Positions 47,082 to 58,551 of a DNA stretch of 64,000 bases are shown here, piece by piece (position 1 is the stretch's first letter; each line of letters begins with the position of its first letter). The notes below the pieces were generated by a model. It worked only from the letters and a program-made list of their open reading frames with translations. It was not told the DNA's origin and did not search any database. This DNA is from Ramlibacter agri (GTDB lineage Bacteria; Pseudomonadota; Gammaproteobacteria; Burkholderiales; Burkholderiaceae_C), in the NCBI RefSeq assembly GCF_012927085.1, contig NZ_JABBFX010000002.1, positions 372,001 to 436,000 on the forward strand, given 5' to 3'. Made by a program: the position numbers and the translations under genes.

Positions 47082-48551
47082 ATGCGCGTCTTCAGCGGCA
47101 CCCTGGCCACCGAGACCAACACCTTCGGGCCGATGCCTACCAGCATCGCGTCCTTCCGCGACCGCGGCTATTTCCCCGCCGGCCAGCACCCGGACCAGAT
47201 GCAGTTCTTCGCCGGCCCGCTGTGGGCCGCGCGCATCCGCGGCAAGGAACTGGGCTGGACCTTGATCGAAGGCATGGTGGCCGGCGCGCAGCCGAGCGGC
47301 ACCACCACGCGCCACGCCTACGAGACCCTGCGCGACGAACTGCTGCACGATCTGCGCATGGCCCTGCCGGTCGACATGGTGGTGCTGGGCCTGCACGGCG
47401 CCATGGTGGCCGACGGCTATGACGATTGCGAAGGCGACCTGCTGGAGCGCGTGCGCGCCGTCGTCGGGCCGGACGTCGTGGTCGGCGCGGAACTCGACCC
47501 GCACAACCACCTGACGCCGGACATGGTGGCGCACGCCGACGTCATCATCTCGTACAAGGAGTATCCGCACACCGACGTGCTGCCGCGCGCGATGGAGCTG
47601 GTGGACCTGTGCGCCGCCACGGTGCAGAAGCGCATCAAGCCGGTCGCCGCGGTGGTCGATTGCGAAATGGTCGCCCTCTTCCACACCTCGCGCGACCCGG
47701 CCAAGGCCTTCGTCGCGCGCATGCAGGCGCTCGAAGGCAAGGACGGCATCCTGTCGGTCTCGCTCACGCACGGCTTCCCCTGGGGCGACGTGCCGGAGAT
47801 GGGCACCAAGGTGCTGGTCTACGCCGATGGCGACGCAGCCAAGGCGCAGAAGCTGGCGCGCCAGCTGGCCGACGAAGTGATCGCCATGCGTGACAAGCTC
47901 GCGCCGCCTTCGCCCGGCATCGACGCCGCGCTGGACCAGGCGCTCGCATTCGAGGGCGGCCCGGTGGTGCTGGCCGACGGCGCCGACAACCCGGGCGGCG
48001 GCGCGGCGAGTGATTCCACCTTCATCCTGCGCCGCCTGGTGGAGCGCGGCATCACCAACGCCGCGGTCGGCCCGCTGTGGGACCCGATGGCCGTGCGCGT
48101 GGCCTTCGACGCCGGCCAGGGCGCGCGCCTGAACCTGCGCATCGGCGGCAAGATCAGCCCGCTGTCCGGCGAGCCGCTGGACCTGGAAGTGACCGTCAAG
48201 GCGCTGCTGCCGCAGCACGAACAGACCGGCCTGGGCAACACCCGCGTGCACATGGGCGACAGCGCGCTCGTCGAAGCCCATGGCATCGAGATCCTGCTGG
48301 TGACCCTGCGCAACCAGGCGATGGGCACCGACCTCTTCACCAACGCCGGCTGCGAGCTGGCGGCGAAGAAGATCGTCGTGGTCAAGTCCTCGCAGCACTT
48401 CTACGCCTCGTACGCGAAGGTCGCGAAGCACGTGATCTATGCCGACGCGCCCGGCTCTGTGACCAGCGACCTCAACACCCTCCCCTACCGCAAGCTGCGC
48501 CGGCCGATCTGGCCGCTGAACCGCCAAGACAACAAGGAGACCCAACGATGA
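47082..48551 (+). CDS. M81-family metallopeptidase (MlrC-like), copy 1
   Basis: 489-aa protein of peptidase family M81, whose founding member MlrC opens linearised microcystin peptides. Conserved: ATETNTF (residues 9-15), LGLHGAMVADGYDDCEGDLL (from 102), and D139, H141 (ELDPHNHL) with H163 (YKEYPHTD), whose 2 and 22-residue spacing matches the zinc ligands I recall for MlrC. AAGGAG precedes the ATG. No signal peptide, so it acts on imported peptides. It is closely related (about 70-75 percent by eye) to the second copy at 50133. No mlrA, mlrB or mlrD homologue is nearby. Confidence 0.88.
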   Translation: MRVFSGTLATETNTFGPMPTSIASFRDRGYFPAGQHPDQMQFFAGPLWAARIRGKELGWTLIEGMVAGAQPSGTTTRHAYETLRDELLHDLRMALPVDMVVLGLHGAMVADGYDDCEGDLLERVRAVVGPDVVVGAELDPHNHLTPDMVAHADVIISYKEYPHTDVLPRAMELVDLCAATVQKRIKPVAAVVDCEMVALFHTSRDPAKAFVARMQALEGKDGILSVSLTHGFPWGDVPEMGTKVLVYADGDAAKAQKLARQLADEVIAMRDKLAPPSPGIDAALDQALAFEGGPVVLADGADNPGGGAASDSTFILRRLVERGITNAAVGPLWDPMAVRVAFDAGQGARLNLRIGGKISPLSGEPLDLEVTVKALLPQHEQTGLGNTRVHMGDSALVEAHGIEILLVTLRNQAMGTDLFTNAGCELAAKKIVVVKSSQHFYASYAKVAKHVIYADAPGSVTSDLNTLPYRKLRRPIWPLNRQDNKETQR

Positions 48552-50128
48552 TCCGACGTTCCTTCGCCGCCCTGGCGCTCGCCGCCGCGGGCGTCCTGCT
48601 CGCCACGACGCCCGCCGTGGCCCAGGCCCCCAAGACGCTGCGCATCGTGGCGCACGCGGACCTGAAGATCCTGGACCCCACCTTCACCACCGCCTACATC
48701 TCGCGCAACTTCGGCTACATGGTGTACGACACCCTGTTCGCGCAGGACGCCAACGGCAAGCCGCAGCCGCAGATGGTGGAGAAGTACACGGCCTCCAAGG
48801 ACGGCCTGAACTGGACCTTCACCTTGCGTCCTGGCCTGAAATTCTCCGATGGCAGCGCCGTCACCGCCGCCGATGCCGTGGCCTCCATGCAGCGCTGGGG
48901 CGCGCGGGACTCCATCGGCCGCGCCATGGGCAACGCCGGCGCGCAGTGGAAGGCCGTGGACGCGCGCAACTTCACGCTGACCCTGAAGGAGCCCTTCGGC
49001 CTGGTGCTGGAAGGCATGGCCAAGCCCTCCGGCTTCCCCGCCTTCGTGCTGCCCGAGCGCCTGGCCAGGATGCCGGCCACGTCGCCCCTGACCGAGGTGC
49101 TGGGCTCCGGCCCCTTCGTCTTCAAGCGCGACGAATGGGTGCCGGGCAACAAGGCCGTGTTCGTGCGCAACCCGAACTACGTGGCGCGCAGCGAGCCGGC
49201 CAGCGGCCTGGCCGGCAGCAAGAAGCCCGCCGTCGACCGCGTCGAGTGGCTGTACCTGCCCGACTCCAACAGCGCCGTCGCCGCCCTGAAGAAGGGCGAG
49301 GTGGACTTCATCGAGCAGCTGCCCGCCGACTACATCACGCCGCTGCGCACCGACCCCAACGTCAAGGTGCGTGCCGCCGGCGCCTGGCAGGGCTTCCTGG
49401 TGATGAACCAGCTGCACGCGCCCTTCAACAATCCGAAGGCCCGCCAGGCCGTGGCGCACGCCGTGAGCCAGGAGCGCTTCACCGCCGCCATGGGCTACCC
49501 GCTGGACATGCGGGTGACCTACTGCTCCACCTTCTTCATCTGCGGCAGCCCCAACGAAACCGATGCCGGCGCCGACCCCTTCCGCAAGCCCGACCTCGCC
49601 AAGGCCAAGCAGCTGCTGGCGGAGTCCGGCTACAAGGGCGAGAAGGTGACCGTGCTGGTGCCCACCGACGTCACCTACCTCAATGCCGAAGCGTTGATGA
49701 CCATCCAGACCCTGCGCAGCATCGGCATGAACGTCGACGCGCAGAACATGGACTGGGCTTCCATCGGCGCGCGCCGCGCCAAGCGGGAAGCGCCCGAGCA
49801 GGGCGGCTGGAACGTCTACGTCACCGTGGCCGGCCAGTTCGACGTCGATTCGCCGATCACCAACGCCTACCTGAGCCCGGCCTGCGGCAACAGCCTGCCC
49901 GGCTGGCCCTGCGACAAGCAGCTGGACGAACTGCGCACCGCCTGGATCAAGGAGACCAATCCGGCCAAGCGCAAGGAAAAGCTCGCCGAGTTCCAGCAGC
50001 GCGCCTACGAAGTCTTCCCCTACGTGAACCTGGGCCAGTACTCCGCGGCCACCGCCGCGCGCACCAGCCTGAAGAACGTCGACAAGATGTGGGCCGGCAT
50101 GCCCACCTACTGGATGCTGGACAAGTAA
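48548..50128 (+). CDS. Peptide ABC transporter binding protein (SBP family 5), copy 1
   Basis: 526-aa periplasmic binding protein with Sec signal peptide (RRSFAALALAAAGVLLATTP, then AVAQA). Family 5 signatures: HADLKILDPTFTTAYISRNF, WTFTLRPGLKFSDGSAVTAA, FNNPKARQAVAHAVSQE. Contains four or more cysteines (TYCSTFFICGS, ACGNSLPGWPCDK) that may form disulfides. Translationally coupled to the M81 gene (ATGA) and strongly similar to the second copy at 51619, which indicates a tandem duplication of the M81-SBP pair. Confidence 0.92.
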   Translation: MIRRSFAALALAAAGVLLATTPAVAQAPKTLRIVAHADLKILDPTFTTAYISRNFGYMVYDTLFAQDANGKPQPQMVEKYTASKDGLNWTFTLRPGLKFSDGSAVTAADAVASMQRWGARDSIGRAMGNAGAQWKAVDARNFTLTLKEPFGLVLEGMAKPSGFPAFVLPERLARMPATSPLTEVLGSGPFVFKRDEWVPGNKAVFVRNPNYVARSEPASGLAGSKKPAVDRVEWLYLPDSNSAVAALKKGEVDFIEQLPADYITPLRTDPNVKVRAAGAWQGFLVMNQLHAPFNNPKARQAVAHAVSQERFTAAMGYPLDMRVTYCSTFFICGSPNETDAGADPFRKPDLAKAKQLLAESGYKGEKVTVLVPTDVTYLNAEALMTIQTLRSIGMNVDAQNMDWASIGARRAKREAPEQGGWNVYVTVAGQFDVDSPITNAYLSPACGNSLPGWPCDKQLDELRTAWIKETNPAKRKEKLAEFQQRAYEVFPYVNLGQYSAATAARTSLKNVDKMWAGMPTYWMLDK

Positions 50129-50132
50129 GACG

Positions 50133-51605
50133 ATGCGCGTTTTCAGCGGGTCGCTCGCGACCGAGACCAACACGTTCGCGCCCATGCCCACCGGGCTGGC
50201 GTCCTTCCACGACCGCGGCTATTTCGCCGCCGGTCAGCACCCGTTGGAACTGACCTTCTTCTCCGGCCCGCTGTGCGCGGCGCGCGAGGTGAAGGAAGCC
50301 AAGGGCTGGACCCTGGTCGAAGGCATGGTGGCCGGCGCGCAGCCGAGCGGCACCGTCACGCGCGAGGCCTACGAGAAGCTGCGCGACGAGCTGCTGGGCG
50401 ACCTGCGCGGAGCGCTGCCGGTGGACATGGTGCTGCTGGGCCTGCACGGCGCGATGGTGGCCGACGGCTACGACGATTGCGAAGGCGACCTGCTGCAGCG
50501 CGTGCGCGCGATGGTCGGGACGAAGTGCGTCGTCGGCGCCGAGCTCGACCCGCACATGCACCTGACGCCCGCGATGGTGAAGCACGCCGACGTGCTGGTC
50601 TCCATGAAGGAGTACCCGCACACCGACATCATGGAGCGCGCCCGCGAGCTGCTGGACCTGTGCGAGCGCAAGGCGCTGGGCCGGATCCATCCGGTCGCCG
50701 CACTGGTGGACTGCCAGATGGTGGTGCCCGTGCACACCACGCGCCAGCCGGCCCGCGGCCTCATCGACAAGGTGATGGCCCTGGAAGGCAAGGACGGCGT
50801 GCTGAGCATCTCCGTCGGCCAGGGTTTCGCCCACGGCAACGTGCCCGAGATGGGCAGCAAGGTGCTCGTCTACACCGATGGCGATCCCGCCAAGGCGCAA
50901 AAACTGGCGCTGCAGATCGCCGAAGAAATGATCGCCATGCGCGACCAGCTCGCGGTGAAGTACCCGCAGATCGATGCCGCGCTGGACGAGGCGCTGGCCT
51001 TCGGCAAGGGCCCGGTGGTGCTGGCCGATCGCGCCGACAACCCCGGCAGCGGCGCGCCGGGCGATTCCACCTTCATCCTCCAGCGAATGATCGAACGCGG
51101 CGTCAGCAACGCGGCGATCGGCCCGATGTGGGACCCGGTCACGGTGCGTATCGCCTTCGACGCCGGCCAGGGCGCGCGCCTGCCGCTGCGCATCGGCGGC
51201 AAGATCGGCCCGCTGTCCGGCCAGCCGCTGGACCTGCAATGCACCGTGAAGGCGTTGAAGCACGACCTCGTCATGACCGGCCTGGCCGGCGCGCCCACCG
51301 CCATGGGCGACTGCGCGCTGGTGGAAGCCGAAGGCATCGAGATCGTCCTGTGCACGCTGCGCAACCAGGCCATGGACACCGACGTCTTCACGCAGCTCGG
51401 TTGCGACCTGCAATCCAAGGGCATCGTCGTCGTCAAGTCGGCGCAGCATTTCCATGCCTCCTTCGCCAAGGTCGCGACCCAGGTGATCTACGTGGGCGCG
51501 CCCGGCGCCGCCACGCCGCACACGCCCACCCTGCCCTATACCAAGATCCGGCGCCCGCGCTGGCCGCTCGACGACGTGGCCCAGCCGGTGCTGATGCAAA
51601 TCTGA
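50133..51605 (+). CDS. M81-family metallopeptidase (MlrC-like), copy 2
   Basis: 490-aa paralogue of the protein at 47082, 4 bases after the first binding-protein gene. The same residues are kept: ATETNTF, LGLHGAMVADGYDDCEGDLL, D139, H141, H163 (ELDPHMHL, KEYPHTD). Differences are spread over the whole length, with a different C-terminal tail (DDVAQPVLMQI), so the duplication is old enough for divergence of specificity. All presumed zinc ligands are retained, so both copies should be active. Confidence 0.88.
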   Translation: MRVFSGSLATETNTFAPMPTGLASFHDRGYFAAGQHPLELTFFSGPLCAAREVKEAKGWTLVEGMVAGAQPSGTVTREAYEKLRDELLGDLRGALPVDMVLLGLHGAMVADGYDDCEGDLLQRVRAMVGTKCVVGAELDPHMHLTPAMVKHADVLVSMKEYPHTDIMERARELLDLCERKALGRIHPVAALVDCQMVVPVHTTRQPARGLIDKVMALEGKDGVLSISVGQGFAHGNVPEMGSKVLVYTDGDPAKAQKLALQIAEEMIAMRDQLAVKYPQIDAALDEALAFGKGPVVLADRADNPGSGAPGDSTFILQRMIERGVSNAAIGPMWDPVTVRIAFDAGQGARLPLRIGGKIGPLSGQPLDLQCTVKALKHDLVMTGLAGAPTAMGDCALVEAEGIEIVLCTLRNQAMDTDVFTQLGCDLQSKGIVVVKSAQHFHASFAKVATQVIYVGAPGAATPHTPTLPYTKIRRPRWPLDDVAQPVLMQI

Positions 51606-51618
51606 GGAAGTACCACCC

Positions 51619-53193
51619 ATGCGCCTGAAGCAACTCGCCGCGGCCGCCACGCTGCTCGCCGCCGCCCTCGCGCCCACGCTGGGGCATGCGCAGACGAAGA
51701 CGCTGCGCTTCGTCGCCCACGCAGACCTGAAGATCCTCGACCCGACCTTCACCACCGCCTACATCTCGCGCAACTTCGGCTACATGGTGTATGACACCCT
51801 GTTCGCGCAGGACGAGCACGGCCAGCCCAAGCCGCAGATGGTGGACAAGTGGACCACCTCCAGGGACGGCCTCACCTGGACCTTCACGCTGAGGCCCGGC
51901 CAGAAATTCTCCGACGGCAAGGACGTCACCGCCGCCGACGCCGTGGCCTCGGTGCAGCGCTGGATGGTGCGCGACTCCTTCGGCACCGCGCTGAAGAAGG
52001 CCGGCGCCGAATGGTCCACCATCGACGCCAAGACCTTCAAGCTGCAGCTGAAGGAGCCCTTCGGCATGGTGCTGGACGCGCTGGCCAAGCCCTCGGGCTT
52101 CCCGCCGGTGGTGATGCCCGAGCGCCTGGCGAAGATGCCGACGACCACGCCGCTGACCGAAGTGGTGGGCTCCGGTCCCTATCTCTTCAAGCGTGACGAG
52201 TGGGTGCCGGGCAGCAAGACGGTGTTCGTGCGCAACCCGAACTACGCCGCCCGCAGCGAGCCCCCCAGCGGCCTGGCCGGCAGCAAGAAGAGCCACTTCG
52301 ACCGCATCGAGTGGCTGTACCTGCCCGACTCCAACAGCGCCGTCTCCGCTCTGAAGAAGGGCGAAGTCGACTTCATCGAACAGGTGCCGGCCGACTACAT
52401 CACGCCGCTGCGCAGCGACCCCAACGTCAAGCTGCTGTCCGCCGGCACGCAGCAGGCGCAGCTGATCATGAACCAGCTGCATCCGCCCTTCAACAACGCC
52501 CGGGTGCGGCAGGCCGTGCTGAAGGCGGTGAGCCAGGAGCGCTTCAATGCGGCCATGGGCTACCCGCTGGACATGCGCATGCGCTATTGCGCCACCTACT
52601 TCATCTGCGGCAGCGCCAACGACACCGCCGCCGGCTCCGAGCCCTATCGCACGCCGGACGTCGCCAAGGCCAGGGAGATGCTGAAGGCGGCCGGCTACAA
52701 GGGCGAGAAGGTGGCTTTGCTGGTCCCCAGCGACGTGCCTTACCTGAACGCGCTGGGCCTGGTGGCGCTGCAGACCATGAAGAACATGGGCCTCAACGTC
52801 GAACCGGTCAACATGGACTGGGCCTCGATCGGCGCGCGCCGCGCGAAGAAGGATGTGCCCGAGTCCGGCGGCTGGAGCGCCTACGTGACGGTGGCCAACG
52901 AGTTCGCCATCAACAGCCCGATCGTCAGCACGTACCTGAGCGCGGCCTGTGGCAACACCCTGCCCGGCTGGCCCTGCGACGAGAAGCTGGACGAATTGCG
53001 CACCGCGTGGATCCGCGAAGGCGTGCCCGCCAGGCGCAAGCAGCTGCTGGACGCCTTCCAGGTGCGCGCCTACGAGGCCGTGCCCTACATCAACCTGGGC
53101 CAGTACACGCCCGCCGCCGCGGCCCGCAAGGAGCTGAAGGGCGCCGACAAGCTCTGGTCCGGCATCCCCAACCTCTGGGTCCTGGACAAGTAA
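51619..53193 (+). CDS. Peptide ABC transporter binding protein (SBP family 5), copy 2
   Basis: 524-aa paralogue of the binding protein at 48548, with signal peptide (MRLKQLAAAATLLAAALAPT, cleavage near HAQT). Shares HADLKILDPTFTTAYISRNF and the cysteine pairs (RYCATYFICGS, ACGNTLPGWPCDE). It lies directly before the permease genes, so the single permease-ATPase set probably serves both binding proteins, widening the ligand range. Confidence 0.92.
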   Translation: MRLKQLAAAATLLAAALAPTLGHAQTKTLRFVAHADLKILDPTFTTAYISRNFGYMVYDTLFAQDEHGQPKPQMVDKWTTSRDGLTWTFTLRPGQKFSDGKDVTAADAVASVQRWMVRDSFGTALKKAGAEWSTIDAKTFKLQLKEPFGMVLDALAKPSGFPPVVMPERLAKMPTTTPLTEVVGSGPYLFKRDEWVPGSKTVFVRNPNYAARSEPPSGLAGSKKSHFDRIEWLYLPDSNSAVSALKKGEVDFIEQVPADYITPLRSDPNVKLLSAGTQQAQLIMNQLHPPFNNARVRQAVLKAVSQERFNAAMGYPLDMRMRYCATYFICGSANDTAAGSEPYRTPDVAKAREMLKAAGYKGEKVALLVPSDVPYLNALGLVALQTMKNMGLNVEPVNMDWASIGARRAKKDVPESGGWSAYVTVANEFAINSPIVSTYLSAACGNTLPGWPCDEKLDELRTAWIREGVPARRKQLLDAFQVRAYEAVPYINLGQYTPAAAARKELKGADKLWSGIPNLWVLDK

Positions 53194-53203
53194 GGAACGA
53201 GGC

Positions 53204-54139
53204 ATGGGTTACTTCCTGCGCCGCCTGCTCGCCACCGTGCCCGTGATGGCGGTGGTGGCCGTGCTGGTGTTCCTGCTGATCCACCTGTCGCCCGGCGACC
53301 CGGCGGCGCTGATCGCCGGCGACCTGGCGACGGCGGACGACATCGCCAAGCTGCATGTGGCGCTGGGCCTGGACCAGCCGCTGTGGAAGCAGTTCGCCAT
53401 CTGGGTCGGCAACCTGCTCACCGGCAACCTGGGTGTCTCCATCTTCACGCAGGTGCCGGTGTCCGAGCTGCTGGCGCAGCGCATCGAGCCGACCCTGGCG
53501 ATCGCGGCCTTCACCATGCTGATCACGATCTTGGTGGCCGTGCCCCTGGGCACCTTGGCCGCCTACCGCGCCGGCAGCTGGATCGACCGCTTCGTCATGC
53601 TGTTCGCGGTGCTGGCCTTCTCGCTGCCGGTGTTCCTGGTCGGCTACCTGCTGATCTACGGCTTCGCCATCAAGCTGGACTGGTTTCCGGTGCAGGGCTA
53701 CGTGCGCTTCGCCGAGGGTCCTGGCAAGTGGCTGCAAAGCCTGGTGCTGCCCTGCGTCAACCTGGCACTGGTCTACATCGCGCTGGTGACGCGCATGACG
53801 CGCGCCACCGTGCTCGAAGTGCTGCACGAGGACTACATCCGCACCGCCTGGGCCAAGGGCCTGGGCGTGCTGCCGGTGCTGGGCCACGCGCTGCGCAATG
53901 CGGCCATCCCCATCGCCACCACCATCGGCGTCGGCATCGCGCTGCTGATCGGCGGCGTGGTGGTGACCGAGACCGTGTACGCCATCCCCGGCGTCGGCCG
54001 GCTCGTCATCGACTCCGTGCAGCGCCACGACTATCCCGTGATCCAGAGCGTGCTGCTGCTGTCCGCCGGCGTCTACGTGCTGATCAACCTGCTGATCGAC
54101 CTGAGCTACCGCCTGTTCGATCCGCGCATCCGGTACTGA
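53204..54139 (+). CDS. Peptide ABC transporter permease, DppB type
   Basis: 311-aa permease, about six transmembrane helices, with [15 protein letters not shown] near the N-terminus and the docking loop [20 protein letters not shown]. Ten bases after the second binding-protein gene; two bases before DppC. Confidence 0.92.
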   Translation: MGYFLRRLLATVPVMAVVAVLVFLLIHLSPGDPAALIAGDLATADDIAKLHVALGLDQPLWKQFAIWVGNLLTGNLGVSIFTQVPVSELLAQRIEPTLAIAAFTMLITILVAVPLGTLAAYRAGSWIDRFVMLFAVLAFSLPVFLVGYLLIYGFAIKLDWFPVQGYVRFAEGPGKWLQSLVLPCVNLALVYIALVTRMTRATVLEVLHEDYIRTAWAKGLGVLPVLGHALRNAAIPIATTIGVGIALLIGGVVVTETVYAIPGVGRLVIDSVQRHDYPVIQSVLLLSAGVYVLINLLIDLSYRLFDPRIRY

Positions 54140-54141
54140 CC

Positions 54142-55029
54142 ATGACCGCCGCCCTGCCCATCGAAGACGACACCGGCGTCGACACGCAAGCCCCGCGCCC
54201 GCGCCGCTGGCGCTGGCTGCGCAAGCACCCGACCCTGATTGCCGGCGCGCTGATGCTGGTGATCGTGGCGATCATCGCCATCGCCGCGCCGCACATCGCC
54301 AACTACGACCCGCAGGACATCGACCCGCTGGCCCGCCTGCAGCCGCCCTCGGCGGAGCACTATTTCGGCACCGATGCGCTGGGCCGCGACGTCTTCAGCC
54401 GCGCCGTCTGGGGCGGCCGGGTGTCGTTGATCGTCGGCATCTCCGTGGCCATCTTCGCCACGGTCATCGGCGTGGTGATCGGCCTGGTGGCCGGCTTCGT
54501 GCGCTGGGCCGACGGCCCCATCATGCGTTTCATGGACGGCCTGATGGCCATCCCCGGCATCCTGCTGGCGATCGCGCTGATGGCGGTGACCAAGGCCAGC
54601 ATGACCACCGTCATCGTCGCCATCACCATCCCCGAGATCCCGCGGGTGGCGCGGCTGATGCGCTCGCTGGCGTTGACCCTGCGCGAACAACTCTATGTGG
54701 AAGCCGCGCATGCCGTCGGCACCCGCCTGCCCACCATCCTGTGGCGGCACGTGCTGCCCAACACGGTGGCGCCGCTCATCGTGCAGGCCACCTTCGTCGC
54801 CGCGTCTGCCGTGCTGATCGAAGCCTCGCTGTCCTTCCTGGGCGTCGGCATCCCGGCGCAGGTGCCCAGCTGGGGCAACATGATGGCCGAGGGCCGCAAT
54901 TTCGTGGCCGTCGCCTTCCACATCATCCTGTACCCCGGCGTCTTCCTGGCGCTGACGGTGCTGGCCATCAACCTGCTGGGCGACGGGCTGCGCGACGCGC
55001 TGGACCCGCGGCTCGCGCGCCAGCTGTGA
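54142..55029 (+). CDS. Peptide ABC transporter permease, DppC type
   Basis: 295-aa permease with an N-terminal cytoplasmic tail, first helix ([20 protein letters not shown]), the DppC signature [20 protein letters not shown] and docking loop [20 protein letters not shown]. Partner of the DppB-type permease upstream. Confidence 0.92.
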   Translation: MTAALPIEDDTGVDTQAPRPRRWRWLRKHPTLIAGALMLVIVAIIAIAAPHIANYDPQDIDPLARLQPPSAEHYFGTDALGRDVFSRAVWGGRVSLIVGISVAIFATVIGVVIGLVAGFVRWADGPIMRFMDGLMAIPGILLAIALMAVTKASMTTVIVAITIPEIPRVARLMRSLALTLREQLYVEAAHAVGTRLPTILWRHVLPNTVAPLIVQATFVAASAVLIEASLSFLGVGIPAQVPSWGNMMAEGRNFVAVAFHIILYPGVFLALTVLAINLLGDGLRDALDPRLARQL

Positions 55030-55034
55030 GTGCC

Positions 55035-56041
<1,007 letters not shown>

Positions 56042-56045
<4 letters not shown>

Positions 56046-57010
56046 ACACGCCCCTGCTCGAGGTCCGCAACCTCAAGAAGCACTACACCAGCCCCAAGCG
56101 CTGGCTGCAGCCGGAGAAGCCGGCGATCCAGGCCGTGGACGACGTCTCCTTCTCGGTGGCGAAGGGCGAAACACTGTCGCTGGTGGGCGAATCCGGTTGC
56201 GGCAAGACGACCACCGCCAAGTCGGTGCTGCGCCTCGTCGAGCCCACTTCGGGTTCCGTCAAGCTGGATGGCGAGGAACTGGTCGGACTGGGCAGCGAGC
56301 CCTTGCGCCAGCGCCGCAGGGAGATGCAGATCATCTTCCAGGATCCCTACGCCTCGCTGAACCCGCGCCTGAACGCCGGCGAGATCGTCGCCGAACCGCT
56401 GCGCAATTTCGGTGTGGGCAACGCCAAGGAGCGCGCCGAGCGCGTGCAGTGGTTGTTCTCCAAGGTGGGCCTGCGGCCGGAAGCGGCGAAGAAGTATCCG
56501 CACGAATTCTCCGGCGGCCAGCGCCAGCGCCTGGGCATCGCCCGTGCGCTCGCGCTGCAGCCCAAGCTGATCGTCTGCGACGAACCCGTGTCGGCGTTGG
56601 ACGTCTCGGTGCAGGCGCAGGTGGTCAACCTGCTGATGGACCTGCAGCAAGAGTTCGGCATCGCCTACCTGTTCGTCGCGCACGACCTGGCCGTGGTGCG
56701 CCACATCAGCCACCGCATCGCGGTGATGTACCTGGGGCACATCGTGGAGGTCGCCAACCGCGACACGCTGTTCTCCGCGCCGCGCCATCCTTACACCGAG
56801 ATCCTGCTGTCCGCCGTGCCGGTGCCCAACCCGCGCACGCCGGCCAAGCGCATCCTGCTGCAAGGCGACCCGCCGAGCCCGGCCAACCCGCCCACCGGCT
56901 GCCGCTTCCACACGCGCTGCCCACTGGCGCAACCGGTGTGCGCCAAGGAGAAGCCGCCGCTCAGCCCGCGCGGCGACGGCGAGCAGCTCGTGGCCTGCCA
57001 CTTCCGCTAA
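56042..57010 (+). CDS. Peptide ABC transporter ATPase, DppF type
   Basis: 322-aa ATPase: Walker [10 protein letters not shown], signature [15 protein letters not shown], Walker [16 protein letters not shown]-terminal [15 protein letters not shown]. Completes the importer. Followed after 11 bases, with AAGGAGAAG, by the deacylase gene. Confidence 0.93.
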
Positions 57011-57021
57011 AGGAGAAGAAC

Positions 57022-58461
57022 ATGAACGTGGACCTGATCATCCGCGGCGGCACCGTCATCGACGGCACCAAGGCCCCGCGCTTCGACGCCGACGTGGCAG
57101 TCCAGGACGGCCGCATCGCCGCCATCGGCGACCTGGCCGGCTACACGGCGCGCGAGACCATGGACGCCAAGGGACGCATCGTCGCGCCCGGCTTCATCGA
57201 CGCCCACACGCACGACGACATGGCCGTGCTGTCGCATCCGGGCATGGACTTCAAGGTCTCGCAGGGCGTGACCACCGTCATCGCCGGCAACTGCGGCATC
57301 TCCGCCGCGCCGCTGCGGCGCGACATGGACCTGCCGATGCCGCTGGGCCTGATCGAGTCGGCGCCCGACAAGCGCTTCACCAGCTTCCGCGCCTACATGG
57401 ACGCGCTGCGCGCCCAGCCCTCCTCCGTCAACCTGGCGGCGATGGTGGGCCATTCGACGCTGCGCGCGGTGGTGATGCCGGAGCTGGGCCGTCCGGCGAA
57501 CCAGGAAGAGATCGCCAGGATGCGCGAGATGGTGGAAGAGGCCCTGCAGGCCGGCGCCATCGGCATGTCCACCGGCACCTTCTACCCGCCGGCCACCGCC
57601 GCCACCACCGAGGAGATCATCGAGGTCGGCCGGCCGCTGAGCGCACGCAAGGGCCTGTACGTGACGCACATGCGCGACGAAGCCGACAAGGTGATGGACT
57701 CGCTGCAGGAGACCTTCCGCATCGGCCGCGAGCTGGACATCCCGGTGGTGGTGTCGCACCACAAGCTGCAGGGCGCGCGCAACTTCGGCCGCACGCAGGA
57801 GACGCTGCCCTTCATCCAGGAAGCGATGAAGCACCAGTGCATCTCCCTGGACTGCTACCCCTACACCGCTGGCAGCACGATGATCCGCACCGACCGCGGC
57901 ATGCTGGATGGCCGCGTGCTGATCGCGTCGAGCGAGCCGCATCCGCAGATGGCCGGCCGCGACCTGGACGACATCGCCCGCGACTGGGGCGTGGCCAAGG
58001 ACGAGGCGGCGCGCCGCCTTTCGCCCGGCAGCGCCATCTATTTCATGATGGACGAGAACGACGTGCAGCGCATCCTGGCCTTCGACGAGACCATGGTGGG
58101 CAGCGACGGCATCCCGGTCGGCGAGAAGCCGCACCCGCGCCTGTGGGGCACCTTCCCCCGCGTGCTGGGCCACTACGCGCGCGACGTCGGCCTGTTCCCG
58201 CTGGAGACGGCGGTGTGGAAGATGACGGGCCTGACGGCGCGCAACTTCGGCCTCGCCGACCGCGGCACCTTGAAGGCGGGCCAGGCCGCGGACATCGTCG
58301 TGTTCGACGCCGCCACCGTGCGCGACGCGGCGAACTACACCAACCCCACGCTGCCGGCAGAAGGCATCGCGGCCGTCATCGTGAATGGCGCCCTCACCTG
58401 GCGCGATGGCCGGCACGCGGGCGCGCACAAGGGGCAGGTCCTGTCGCGCACGCCCGCCTGA
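57022..58461 (+). CDS. N-acyl-D-amino-acid deacylase (D-aminoacylase family)
   Basis: 479-aa amidohydrolase-fold enzyme that removes the acyl group from N-acyl-D-amino acids. Metal ligands: H62 and H64 (FIDAHTHDDM), C91 (AGNCGIS, the cysteine ligand particular to D-aminoacylases), later histidines in YVTHMRDEA and VVSHHKLQG, and the catalytic D in MVGSDGIP. The family start LIIRGGTVIDGTKAPRFDAD is intact. Last gene of the operon. Its presence is the main reason to think the operon handles D-configured or N-acylated amino acids; dipeptide-like substrates are also reported in this family. Confidence 0.87.
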   Translation: MNVDLIIRGGTVIDGTKAPRFDADVAVQDGRIAAIGDLAGYTARETMDAKGRIVAPGFIDAHTHDDMAVLSHPGMDFKVSQGVTTVIAGNCGISAAPLRRDMDLPMPLGLIESAPDKRFTSFRAYMDALRAQPSSVNLAAMVGHSTLRAVVMPELGRPANQEEIARMREMVEEALQAGAIGMSTGTFYPPATAATTEEIIEVGRPLSARKGLYVTHMRDEADKVMDSLQETFRIGRELDIPVVVSHHKLQGARNFGRTQETLPFIQEAMKHQCISLDCYPYTAGSTMIRTDRGMLDGRVLIASSEPHPQMAGRDLDDIARDWGVAKDEAARRLSPGSAIYFMMDENDVQRILAFDETMVGSDGIPVGEKPHPRLWGTFPRVLGHYARDVGLFPLETAVWKMTGLTARNFGLADRGTLKAGQAADIVVFDAATVRDAANYTNPTLPAEGIAAVIVNGALTWRDGRHAGAHKGQVLSRTPA

Positions 58462-58551
58462 GCCTGGGGCCTAGTTCAGCCATTCACGGACACGCGGCCG
58501 GGGGTTTATCCTAGAAGAGTCGGCACTCCGGTCCAGGAAACTCGGTCCCCT

